Positions 34,006 through 41,709 of a stretch of 64,000 nt of DNA are shown in pieces. Below the pieces are notes generated by a model. It was not told where the DNA came from. It did not search any database and worked only from the letters and a program-made list of their open reading frames with translations. The stretch comes from Shinella yambaruensis (GTDB lineage: Bacteria > Pseudomonadota > Alphaproteobacteria > Rhizobiales > Rhizobiaceae). Where the stretch lies: positions 496,001-560,000 of the forward strand of contig NZ_JALJCK010000002.1 of assembly GCF_022899355.1 (NCBI RefSeq), in the 5' to 3' direction. How positions within the stretch are numbered: position 1 is the first letter of the stretch; each line of letters begins with the position of its first letter. The position numbers and the translations under genes are program-made.

Positions 34006-35308
34006 GGAAATGATGGTCGCCTGCTGCGGCGACCTTTCGGGCAAGGTGCGCGGCAAGGCCTTTCCGCTGGCGCAGATGGACAAACGCCTGAAGCGCGGCG
34101 TCGGCTGGACGCCGACCAACGTGCAGATCACCTGCTTCGACAACATCGCCGAAAGCCCGTTCGGCTCGCTCGGCGACCTCGTGCTCATTCCCGATCCCGC
34201 GACGCGCGTCAGCATCGAGAGCGAGGAGGGGGCGCCGAACGAGAATTTCGTCATCGGCAACATCCGCTATACCGATGGCCGGCCGTGGGAGTTCTGCACG
34301 CGTTCGATCCTCGAGGCGGCGCTCGATCGTCTGCAAAGGGTGGCGGGCGTCACGCTCTACGGCGCCTTCGAGCACGAGTTCCAGATCAAGCACCTCGTCT
34401 CCGATATCGGCAAGGCCTTCACGCTCGGCGGGTTCCAGGAGGAGCGGCACTTCTGCGAGGCGATCATCGCGGCGATGCGGGAGGCGGGCGTGACGCCCGA
34501 CACCATCCTAAAGGAATTCGGCGCCGGCCAGTTCGAGGTGACGATGGGCCCGCAGAAGGGCGTGACCATCGCCGACCACTCGCTGATCACCCGCGAACTC
34601 GTCGGCCTCGTCGCCCGCGAACTCGGCTACGACCCGACCTTCACGCCGATCCGCGATCCGGCGGGCGTCGGCAACGGCGTGCATGTGCATATGAGCATGC
34701 TGGATGCGGCCGGCAATCCCGTCACCCACGATCCGGCCGGCAAGCACGAGCTCTCCGGCGTCGCCGGAAAATTCGTCGCCGGAATCCTGAAATATCTCGA
34801 TTCGATCGTCGCCATCACCGCGCCGAGCGTCGTCTCGTACCTGCGCCTCACCCCGCATCGCTGGAGCGCCGCCTTCAACAATCTCGGTTTCCGCGATCGC
34901 GAGGCCTCGGTGCGCATCTGCCCGGTTTCCGACATCAGCGACATCGCCCGCGCGGCCCAGTTCAACTTCGAGTTCCGCGCCGCCGACGGTGCGGCCAACC
35001 CGCATCTGGCGCTCGCCGCCATCGTGCATGCCGGCGTACAGGGCATCGAGGAGGGGCTGGCCGTGCCGGAGGCGACGCAGGAGGACCTTTCGCTGCTGGG
35101 CGTCGAGGCGCTGGCCGCGCGCGGTTACGTGCGCCTGCCGCAGACGCTGGAGGCCGCGCTCCAGCGGTTTCGCGGCAATGCGACGGTCTGCGGCTGGTTT
35201 CCGGAAGGGTTTGCCGACGTCTACGTCAAGCACAAGGAAGGCGAGATCGCCTATCTTGCCGGCAAGACGCAGGCCGAGATCTGCGCCGCCTACGAAAGCG
35301 CCTACTAG
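33995..35308 (+). CDS. Glutamine-synthetase-family ligase (type III, PuuA/GlnT/GmaS-like)
   Basis: The protein has 437 residues. Glutamine synthetase catalytic-domain features: EFGAGQFEVTMGPQKG, NGVHVHMSMLDAAGNP and YLRLTPHRWSAAF. It diverges from housekeeping GlnA and lacks the usual adenylylation tail, so it more likely makes a gamma-glutamyl amide from an amine, as gamma-glutamylputrescine or gamma-glutamylmethylamide synthetases do. The ATG at 33995 lies in the regulator's end. It would deal with an amine or ammonia freed by the divergent amidase operon. A terminator follows. Confidence 0.85.
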   Translation: MKREEMMVACCGDLSGKVRGKAFPLAQMDKRLKRGVGWTPTNVQITCFDNIAESPFGSLGDLVLIPDPATRVSIESEEGAPNENFVIGNIRYTDGRPWEFCTRSILEAALDRLQRVAGVTLYGAFEHEFQIKHLVSDIGKAFTLGGFQEERHFCEAIIAAMREAGVTPDTILKEFGAGQFEVTMGPQKGVTIADHSLITRELVGLVARELGYDPTFTPIRDPAGVGNGVHVHMSMLDAAGNPVTHDPAGKHELSGVAGKFVAGILKYLDSIVAITAPSVVSYLRLTPHRWSAAFNNLGFRDREASVRICPVSDISDIARAAQFNFEFRAADGAANPHLALAAIVHAGVQGIEEGLAVPEATQEDLSLLGVEALAARGYVRLPQTLEAALQRFRGNATVCGWFPEGFADVYVKHKEGEIAYLAGKTQAEICAAYESAY

Positions 35309-35324
35309 CCACAAGGCTTTGCGG

Positions 35325-35360
35325 CGCGGGGAACCACGCAAGGCTCCCCGCGTTCCTTTC
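35325..35360 (+). terminator. Rho-independent terminator after the glutamine-synthetase-like gene
   Basis: CGCGGGGA (35325-35332) and TCCCCGCG (35345-35352) form a perfect 8-bp stem with a 12-base loop, followed by TTCCTTTC. It lies 17 bases after the stop. Confidence 0.7.
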
Positions 35361-35390
35361 GGGTGAATTTGACCTGAAAGGAGAATTTCC

Positions 35391-35624
35391 ATGGTCGCTG
35401 CAAGCGAAATTCGTGAACATATGGAAGTCCGCGCCGCCGATGGCCGCCATGTCGGCACCGTCGACCACATGGAAGGCGACAGCCGCATCAAGCTCACCAA
35501 GAGCGATTCGAAGGACGGCCAGCACCACCTGATCCCCCTCGATTGGGTCGACCATGTCGATGCCCATGTGCATCTGAACAAGGACGCACAGGAAGTCGAG
35601 CGCCAGTGGTCGGCGATGAACTGA
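35391..35624 (+). CDS. DUF2171 family small protein
   Basis: The protein has 77 residues: IREHMEVRAADGRHVGTVDHMEGDSRIKLTKSD, then HHLIPLDWVDHVDAHVHLNKDAQE. This matches the DUF2171 (PRC-barrel-like) proteins common in alphaproteobacteria, often stress-linked and with no known function. AAAGGAG precedes the ATG. It is a single-gene unit, with terminators on both sides (35325-35360 and 35649-35685). Confidence 0.85.
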   Translation: MVAASEIREHMEVRAADGRHVGTVDHMEGDSRIKLTKSDSKDGQHHLIPLDWVDHVDAHVHLNKDAQEVERQWSAMN

Positions 35625-35648
35625 TCGTCCCGCCTCTCGGCAGGATCC

Positions 35649-35685
35649 AAAGCGGTTCGGCGAAATATTCGCCGGGCCGCTTTTT
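35649..35685. terminator. Bidirectional terminator between DUF2171 and the DeoR regulator
   Basis: AAAGCGG...CCGCTTT and the inner CGGCGAA...TTCGCCG form a long two-part stem with a U-run on the plus strand (35681-35685) and an A-run for the minus strand. It serves both convergent genes (stops at 35624 and 35688). Confidence 0.8.
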
Positions 35686-35687
35686 CG

Positions 35688-36458
35688 TCAGCGCGCCAGC
35701 GCGACGTTGACGCCGGCCGCCTTCAGGGCGGCGGAGACATCGCGGGGCGGCGCCTTGTCGGTGAAGAGATCGGTCAGCATGCTGAATTCGCAGACGCGCA
35801 CCAGCCCCTGCCGGCCGAATTTCGTATGGTCGGTGACGACGACGGCCCGCTTGCCGCGCGCGACCACGGCACGTGCGAATTCCGCTTCCTCCAGGTCGTA
35901 GTCCATCACGCCGATCGCGGCATCGATCGCGCCCGTGGAAATGACCGCATGGCCGACGGTGAAATGGTTGATGAACTCGATCGCCGAGACGCCGAAGGCC
36001 GCGCCATTGTCGCTGCGCAGCTCGCCGCCCGCCATGTAGACCCGGTTGTCGTTGACCGTCGAAAGCGTGCGCGCGATGTCGGAGGAGTTGGTCACGACCG
36101 TCAGCCGCCGGTGGCCCAGCAGCTCGCGGGCGAGGTAGCTCGTCGTCGTGCCCGTATCGAGCATGATCGAATCACCGTCGCGGATCGTCGCGGCCATGGC
36201 GACGGCGATCGCCTTCTTTGCCTCGCTGTTCTCGCGCATGCGCTTTTCGAAGGGCGCTTCGCCGACCACGGAGGGCAGCGCCACGGCGCCGTGCATCTTC
36301 ACCACGGTGCCGTTCGTCGTCAGCGGTTTGATGTCCCGCCGCACGGTTTCCAGCGAAACGTCGAGTTTCCTGGCGAGGTCGGCGATCGTCACCGTGCCGT
36401 CCTGCTGGAGCAGCCTCAGAATGTCGTTGTGGCGTTTGGAGTGGTTCATCGTCGTCAT
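35688..36458 (-). CDS. DeoR-family transcriptional regulator
   Basis: The protein has 256 residues. A DeoR helix-turn-helix at the N-terminus (about 6-60; RHNDILRLLQQDGTVTIADLARKLDVSLETVRRD) is followed by the DeoRC effector domain (GDSIMLDTGTTTSYLARELLG, VVVTDHTKFGRQGLVRV). DeoR proteins usually sense a phosphorylated metabolite. It is divergent from the glycine-betaine-type importer, whose operon encodes a choline-kinase-like enzyme that could make such an effector. ATGs at 36458 and 36449 are both possible starts. Confidence 0.9.
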   Translation of the reverse strand: MTTMNHSKRHNDILRLLQQDGTVTIADLARKLDVSLETVRRDIKPLTTNGTVVKMHGAVALPSVVGEAPFEKRMRENSEAKKAIAVAMAATIRDGDSIMLDTGTTTSYLARELLGHRRLTVVTNSSDIARTLSTVNDNRVYMAGGELRSDNGAAFGVSAIEFINHFTVGHAVISTGAIDAAIGVMDYDLEEAEFARAVVARGKRAVVVTDHTKFGRQGLVRVCEFSMLTDLFTDKAPPRDVSAALKAAGVNVALAR

Positions 36459-36555
36459 GTCCGCATGCGTTCTCCTGCTTCATAATCCTAGACGGATCAT
36501 CTGGCAAGAAAGCCGCAGATTCGGTCACAAAGGCAGAAAAAGCCACATTTCAGGA

Positions 36556-36561
36556 TTGACA
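36556..36561 (+). promoter_or_regulatory. Candidate -35 box of the betaine-type importer operon
   Basis: A perfect TTGACA stands in the 222-bp gap between the DeoR gene and the divergent binding-protein gene. No convincing -10 box is found at 16-18 bases, although TACACT lies at 36586-36591. The rest of this gap shows no strong palindrome. Confidence 0.3.
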
Positions 36562-36680
36562 GCCGCTTTCATCCAGCGTGTGATCTACACTATGCGCAGG
36601 CCGACAGATACAAAAGTACGGGGAACGGCATCCGGCGCATCAGAAAGCATCGACTTCAAAGTGCGACCGGGAGATCACGC

Positions 36681-37646
36681 ATGTTTCAACCTATTCGCCT
36701 GCCAGGACTGTTCGCCGCGACGCTTTGCCTGTCCGCGGCCTTCACGATTGCGCCCGCGGCGGCGCAGGAATCCACCGATCCGATCAAGCTGACGCTGCAC
36801 GACTGGACGGGCCAGCTCATCACCACGGAAATCATGGGCGAGGTGCTGAAGAAGGCCGGCTATTCCGTCGAATATGTCCAGGCCGACTATCTCGCGCAGT
36901 TCGCAGGCCTGGAGACCGGCGACCTGCATGTCGCCATGGAGATGTGGGAAACCACCGGCCGCGACGCGATGGACGCCGCGACGGCCACCGGCAAGGTCGA
37001 GAATTTCGGCGAGACCGGCATGCAGGCCAAGGAAGAGTGGTGGTATCCGGCCTATATGAAGGAGAAATGCCCCGGCCTGCCGAACTGGGAGGCGCTGAAG
37101 AGCGAGGCCTGCGCGGAAGCCTTCTCGATCCCCGAGACCGCGCCGAAGGGCCGTTATCTCGGCGGCCCCGTCACCTGGGGCGGTTTCGACGACGAGCGCG
37201 TCGAGGCGCTGGACCTGCCCTTCGAGGTGATCCATGCCGGCACGGACGCCGCGCTCTTCGCAGAGCTGGAAAGCGCTTACCAGCGCCAGGCGCCGATCCT
37301 GCTGTGGATCTACGCGCCGCACTGGGCGCCGGCCAAATACCAGGGCGAGTGGGTCGAGTTCCCGCCCTATTCGAAGGAATGTTACGAGGACCCGGCGGCC
37401 GGCGTGAACCCCGATGCCGCCTATGACTGCGGCAAGCCCTTCGGCCCGATCTGGAAGGTCGGCTGGTCCGGCGTCAAGGACAAGTGGCCGGGCGCCTATG
37501 CCGCCATCAAGGCGTTCAACGTCAACAATGACGAGATGGGGGCGATGATCACCAAGGTGGACCTCGACGGCAAGAAGGTCTCCGAGGTGGTCGCCGAATG
37601 GATGGCGGCGAACGAAGCGCGCTGGTCCGGCTGGATCAAGAAGTAG
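36681..37646 (+). CDS. Glycine-betaine/choline-type ABC solute-binding protein (OpuAC family)
   Basis: The protein has 321 residues with a Sec signal ending in APAAAQE. The OpuAC/ProX-type fold is seen: IKLTLHDWTGQLITTEIMGEVLKKAGYSVEYV, DLHVAMEMWETT and several Trp residues (EEWWYP, LLWIYAPHW) of the kind that cage quaternary amines. GGGAG precedes the ATG. It is the first gene of an operon that ends with a dimethylglycine-dehydrogenase-like gene, so a betaine-like ligand is likely. Two stem-loops follow it. Confidence 0.88.
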   Translation: MFQPIRLPGLFAATLCLSAAFTIAPAAAQESTDPIKLTLHDWTGQLITTEIMGEVLKKAGYSVEYVQADYLAQFAGLETGDLHVAMEMWETTGRDAMDAATATGKVENFGETGMQAKEEWWYPAYMKEKCPGLPNWEALKSEACAEAFSIPETAPKGRYLGGPVTWGGFDDERVEALDLPFEVIHAGTDAALFAELESAYQRQAPILLWIYAPHWAPAKYQGEWVEFPPYSKECYEDPAAGVNPDAAYDCGKPFGPIWKVGWSGVKDKWPGAYAAIKAFNVNNDEMGAMITKVDLDGKKVSEVVAEWMAANEARWSGWIKK

Positions 37647-37654
37647 CGCGCAAG

Positions 37655-37686
37655 GCCCGGCCCTCCGCCAGCAGGGGAGGCCGGGC
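37655..37686 (+). other. Intra-operon stem-loop 1 after the betaine binding-protein gene
   Basis: GCCCGGCC (37655-37662) pairs with GGCCGGGC (37679-37686); the stem extends inward with one bulge. It lies nine bases past the stop and is followed by GCCTTTCG. Confidence 0.6.
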
Positions 37687-37695
37687 GCCTTTCGT

Positions 37696-37714
37696 GCGGT
37701 CCCTTAGGGACCGC
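37696..37714 (+). other. Intra-operon stem-loop 2 after the betaine binding-protein gene
   Basis: GCGGTCCC-TTA-GGGACCGC is a perfect 8-bp stem with a 3-base loop, followed by GTTTCG. Together with stem-loop 1 it forms a tandem pair in the 88-bp gap before the ATPase gene. Confidence 0.65.
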
Positions 37715-37734
37715 GTTTCGATCACGCGACCGGA

Positions 37735-38760
37735 ATGACGATGGCCTCTAGCGAACCGAAACTTGTCTGCCGCGGCGTCTGGAAGATCTTTGGCGCAGGC
37801 GGCAGATCCTTGGCCGGCCCTTCGGCCGCGCGGCTGACGAGCGCGGACCTGCGCGCGGCCGGCGCCGTCGGCGCGGTGCGCGACGTCAATATCGAGGTAC
37901 GCGAGGGCGAGATCTTCGTCATCATGGGCCTATCCGGCTCGGGCAAGTCGACGCTGGTGCGCTGCCTCTCGCGCCTCATCGAGCCGACCTCCGGCGACAT
38001 CCTCTTCAACGGCGAGAACCTGCTTGCGGCAAGCGAGGCGCGGATGATCGAGATCCGCCGCCACCAGATGGGCATGGTCTTCCAGCATTTCGCCCTGCTG
38101 CCGCACCTCACCGTACTGGCGAATGTCGCCTTTCCGCTGGAGATCCAGGGCATCGAGCGGGCAGCGCGCGAGGAGCGGGCGCGGCGCATGATCGACCTCG
38201 TCGGTCTTTCCGGCCGCGAGAACGCCTTCCCGCGCGAGCTGTCCGGCGGCCAGCAGCAGCGCGTCGGCATTGCCCGCTCGCTCGCCGCCGAACCGGAGCT
38301 CTGGTTCCTCGACGAGCCCTTTTCCGCGCTCGACCCGCTGATCCGCCGCGAGATGCAGGACGAGTTCCTGCGCCTGCAATCGGTGCTGAAGAAGACCATC
38401 GTCTTCATCACCCACGATTTCGACGAGGCGATCCGCCTTGCCGACCGCATCGCCATCATGAAGGACGGCGAGATCGTGCAGGCGGGCACGCCCGAGGATC
38501 TCGTGCTGAACCCGGCGACGCCCTATGTGGCGGAGTTCACCCGCAGCGTCGCCCGGGCCAAGGTCGTCAAGGTGGCCGCCCTGATGCGGCCGCTGAACGG
38601 CACGCTGCCGCCGGCCTCGATCCGTGCGAATGCGCCGGTGGCCGAGGCCGCGCCGCTCTTTTCGCGCGGCGCGGAGACGCTTGCCGCGGTCGACGGGGCG
38701 GGAACGCCCGTCGGCCTCATCGACCGTGCGGCGGTCGTCGACGTGATGATGCGGGGCTGA
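37735..38760 (+). CDS. Glycine-betaine/proline-type ABC ATPase (ProV/OpuAA-like)
   Basis: The protein has 341 residues. Walker A is GLSGSGKSTL, the signature is [16 protein letters not shown] and Walker B is LWFLDEPFSALDP. The C-terminal 70 residues look like a single CBS-like regulatory segment, where ProV proteins sense osmotic state. It has an unusual N-terminal insertion rich in Ala/Gly before the first strand (GRSLAGPSAARLTSADLRAAGAVGA). ATGs at 37735 and 37741 both have weak ribosome-binding sites. Confidence 0.92.
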   Translation: MTMASSEPKLVCRGVWKIFGAGGRSLAGPSAARLTSADLRAAGAVGAVRDVNIEVREGEIFVIMGLSGSGKSTLVRCLSRLIEPTSGDILFNGENLLAASEARMIEIRRHQMGMVFQHFALLPHLTVLANVAFPLEIQGIERAAREERARRMIDLVGLSGRENAFPRELSGGQQQRVGIARSLAAEPELWFLDEPFSALDPLIRREMQDEFLRLQSVLKKTIVFITHDFDEAIRLADRIAIMKDGEIVQAGTPEDLVLNPATPYVAEFTRSVARAKVVKVAALMRPLNGTLPPASIRANAPVAEAAPLFSRGAETLAAVDGAGTPVGLIDRAAVVDVMMRG

Positions 38761-38764
38761 CGGC

Positions 38765-40798
38765 ATGGGCGCGTCCTTCCCCGTCCTCCAGCCCGTCTCC
38801 GAGCCGATCCCGGAAAACCCGGCCTCGCGCGGTGCGGCGCGGGCGCGCTGGCTGTGGCCGCTCGCGCTCGCCCTCTTCGTCCTCTTCTGGCAGTTCGGCG
38901 AGGGCTTTGCGAAATGGGCCTTCTCCTATCCGCGCGCCCTCGAGATCCCGGCGGCGCGCTGGATCGGCAGGGCGGCGAAATGGCTGGTGGACGAGGCGAG
39001 CTTCGGCCTCTTCACCTTTACGGACCTTACCCGCTTCCTCGCCGATATCATCGACGTTCCCTACCGGGTGGCGCTCGGCCTCCTGTCGAGCGGCCTCCTG
39101 TCGGGGCAGGGCTCGAGCGCCGTGCAGCACCTGCCGCCGCTCTCCTGGCTTGCGGTGCTCGCCATCGTCGCGCTGATCGGCCACCATGCCGGCGGTGCGC
39201 GGCTCGCCGCGCTCGTCACGGCCTGCTTCGGCTTCCTTGTCATCTTCGGCCAGTGGACGAGCGCCATGGTGACGCTCGCCTCCATCGTCGTCGCCGTGCC
39301 GATCGGCGTGCTGGCCGGCCTCCTGCTCGGCCTTGCCGCCTGGCGCTGGCCGTTCTTCGAGCGGATGCTGGTTCCCGTTCTCGACCTCATGCAGACGATC
39401 CCGGTCTTCGCCTATCTCGTGCCCGTGCTCGTCTTCTTCGGCTTCGGCCCGACGGCGGCGATCGTCGCGACGCTGATCTATGCCCTGCCGCCGATGGCGC
39501 GCGTCACCATCCTCGCCATGCGCTCCGTGCCGGCGGAGATCCGCGACCTCGGCAACATGGTCGGCTGCAGCCGGCGGCAGATGACCTGGAAGGTCATGGT
39601 GCCGTCTGCCAAGGACAGCCTGATGGTCGGCGTCAACCAGGTCATCATGCTTTCGCTGAACATGGTCATCATCGCCTCGATGATCGGCGCCGGCGGCCTC
39701 GGCTTCGACGTGCTCGCCGCGCTCCGCCGCCTCGATATCGGCGCAGGCCTCGAAGCGGGGCTGGCGATCGTCGCGCTCGCCGTGGCGCTCGACCGGTTGA
39801 GCCAGGCCTATGCGGAAAAGGCCGGCCGGCCGGCAGCCGGCATCGCGGCGGGCGGCGGCTTCGTCTCCCGCCACCCCTATCTCGTCGCCGCACTGACGAT
39901 CGTCGTCGCGACCTTCCTCGCCGGGCTTGCCATGCCGGCACTGCAGAGCTTCCCGGAACGCTGGCAGGTCTCCACCGGCACCTTCTGGTCCGAAGTGGTG
40001 CGCTGGATCAACGTCAATTTCTTCGACGCGCTGGAGGCGATCCGCAACGTCATCCTCCTGAACATCCTCGTGCCGCTGAAGCGGCTGCTCGGCGACCTTC
40101 CCTGGGCCGGTGTCGTCGCGCTGCTGGCATTGGCGGGCTACCGGCTGGGCGGCCTGCGCCTTGCCGCGCTGGTCGGCGTGCTTTCCTTCCTGATCGCCGC
40201 GACCGGGCAATGGGAGAAGGCGATGATCACCGTCTATCTGTGCGGCATCTCCGTCGTCTTCGCCTGCCTCATCGGCGTGCCGCTCGGCATCCTGGCGGCC
40301 GAGCGCGAACGGCTGTGGCGCTGGCTCCAGCTCGTCATCGACACGCTGCAGACGCTGCCGTCCTTCGTCTATCTCATGCCCGTCGTCATGCTCTTCCGCG
40401 TCGGCGATTTCACCGCGATGATCGCTGTCGTCGCCTATGCCGTCGTGCCGGCGATCCGCTACACGGTGCTGGGTCTCCAGCGCGTCGATCCGCGCGTGGT
40501 GGAGGCGGGCCGCGCCATGGGCTGCACGTCCGGGCAGATCCTCGCCAAGATCAAGCTGAAGCTGGCGCTGCCGGAAATCCTGCTCGGCCTCAACCAGACG
40601 ATCATGTTCGCCCTCTCCATGCTGGTCATCACCGCACTGGTTGGCACGCGCGATCTCGGGCAGGAGGTCTATATCGCGCTCACCAAGGCCGATACGGGCC
40701 GCGGTATCGTCGCCGGCCTCTCGATCGCCTTCATCGCCATCATCGCCGACCGGCTGATCTCCGCCGGCGCGAACCGCATCCGCGAGAGGATGAGCTGA
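38765..40798 (+). CDS. Glycine-betaine-type ABC permease with two fused ProW-like domains
   Basis: The protein has 677 residues, about twice a ProW subunit. The first permease domain (about 155-335) has the coupling loop EIRDLGNMVGCSRRQMTWKVMVP and the second (about 465-670) has RVVEAGRAMGCTSGQILAKIKLKLALPE. One polypeptide therefore supplies both transmembrane halves. It follows the ATPase by four bases, and its TGA shares a base with the kinase ATG. No frameshift or stop separates the halves. Confidence 0.92.
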   Translation: MGASFPVLQPVSEPIPENPASRGAARARWLWPLALALFVLFWQFGEGFAKWAFSYPRALEIPAARWIGRAAKWLVDEASFGLFTFTDLTRFLADIIDVPYRVALGLLSSGLLSGQGSSAVQHLPPLSWLAVLAIVALIGHHAGGARLAALVTACFGFLVIFGQWTSAMVTLASIVVAVPIGVLAGLLLGLAAWRWPFFERMLVPVLDLMQTIPVFAYLVPVLVFFGFGPTAAIVATLIYALPPMARVTILAMRSVPAEIRDLGNMVGCSRRQMTWKVMVPSAKDSLMVGVNQVIMLSLNMVIIASMIGAGGLGFDVLAALRRLDIGAGLEAGLAIVALAVALDRLSQAYAEKAGRPAAGIAAGGGFVSRHPYLVAALTIVVATFLAGLAMPALQSFPERWQVSTGTFWSEVVRWINVNFFDALEAIRNVILLNILVPLKRLLGDLPWAGVVALLALAGYRLGGLRLAALVGVLSFLIAATGQWEKAMITVYLCGISVVFACLIGVPLGILAAERERLWRWLQLVIDTLQTLPSFVYLMPVVMLFRVGDFTAMIAVVAYAVVPAIRYTVLGLQRVDPRVVEAGRAMGCTSGQILAKIKLKLALPEILLGLNQTIMFALSMLVITALVGTRDLGQEVYIALTKADTGRGIVAGLSIAFIAIIADRLISAGANRIRERMS

Positions 40799-41709
40799 TG
40801 GAGGGCCATGTCGAGCTCAGCCGCGCCGTCGAGGACCGCGTCCGCGCTCTGCCCTGCTGGGCGGGCCGCATCGAGATCGCGCCCTTGAAGGGCGGCATCA
40901 GCAACGAGAGCTATCTCGTCAGCGATGCGGCGGGGCGTCATGTCGTGCGCTTCGGCCGGGATTACCCTTTCCACCATGTCTTCCGTGAGCGGGAGCTGAT
41001 GACGGCGCGGGCGGCCCATGCGGCCGGCTTCGGCCCGGAGGTGCGCTACGCCGAGCCCGGCGTCATGGTCTCGGCCTTCCTCGGCGCGAAGACATTCGGC
41101 GCCGCGGATGTCGCCGCCGAGCGGCGGCGCGTGGCGGACCTGCTGCGCCGGTTCCACGACGAGATGCCGCAGGAGGTGAGCGGCGCCGCCTTCCTCTTCT
41201 GGCCCTTCCATGTGGTGCGCGACTATGCCCGCACGCTGCGGGAGGGCGGCAGCCGCATGAAGCCGCACCTTCCGGGCTATCTGGCGCTTGCCGAGGAACT
41301 GGAGGCGGCACAGGCGCCGCTGCCCATCGTCTTCGCGCACAACGACCTCTTGCCGGCCAATATTCTCGACGACGGCGCGCGGCTCTGGCTGATCGACTTC
41401 GAATATGCCGGCTTCTCCACCGCCATGTTCGACCTTGCCGGCGCCACCTCCAATGCCGGGCTTTCGCCCGACGAGGCGGAGGATTTCCTCGCCGCCTATT
41501 TCGCCGGCGCCCCCGACCCGGCGATCCTTCGCTCGCATGCCGCCATGCAATGCGCCTCGCTGCTGCGCGAGGCGATGTGGAGCATGGTCTCCGAACTCCA
41601 CCTGACAGCCCCCGGCGCCGACTATGTCGGCTACACCGCCGAAAATCTCGATCGTCTCGATAGGGCGCTCGACCATTACAGAACAAAATACGGGAAACAC
41701 GCCAAATGA
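40798..41709 (+). CDS. Choline/ethanolamine kinase-like phosphotransferase, copy 1
   Basis: The protein has 303 residues. APH/choline-kinase features: the nucleotide loop GGISNESYLV, the Brenner motif FAHNDLLPANILD with catalytic Asp and Asn, and the metal-binding WLIDFEYAG. It lies between the fused permease and a dimethylglycine-dehydrogenase-like gene and overlaps both (TGATG and ATGA), so it belongs to the transport operon. It probably phosphorylates a small amino alcohol such as choline or a related compound. Its product could be the DeoR effector (inference). Confidence 0.86.
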   Translation: MEGHVELSRAVEDRVRALPCWAGRIEIAPLKGGISNESYLVSDAAGRHVVRFGRDYPFHHVFRERELMTARAAHAAGFGPEVRYAEPGVMVSAFLGAKTFGAADVAAERRRVADLLRRFHDEMPQEVSGAAFLFWPFHVVRDYARTLREGGSRMKPHLPGYLALAEELEAAQAPLPIVFAHNDLLPANILDDGARLWLIDFEYAGFSTAMFDLAGATSNAGLSPDEAEDFLAAYFAGAPDPAILRSHAAMQCASLLREAMWSMVSELHLTAPGADYVGYTAENLDRLDRALDHYRTKYGKHAK

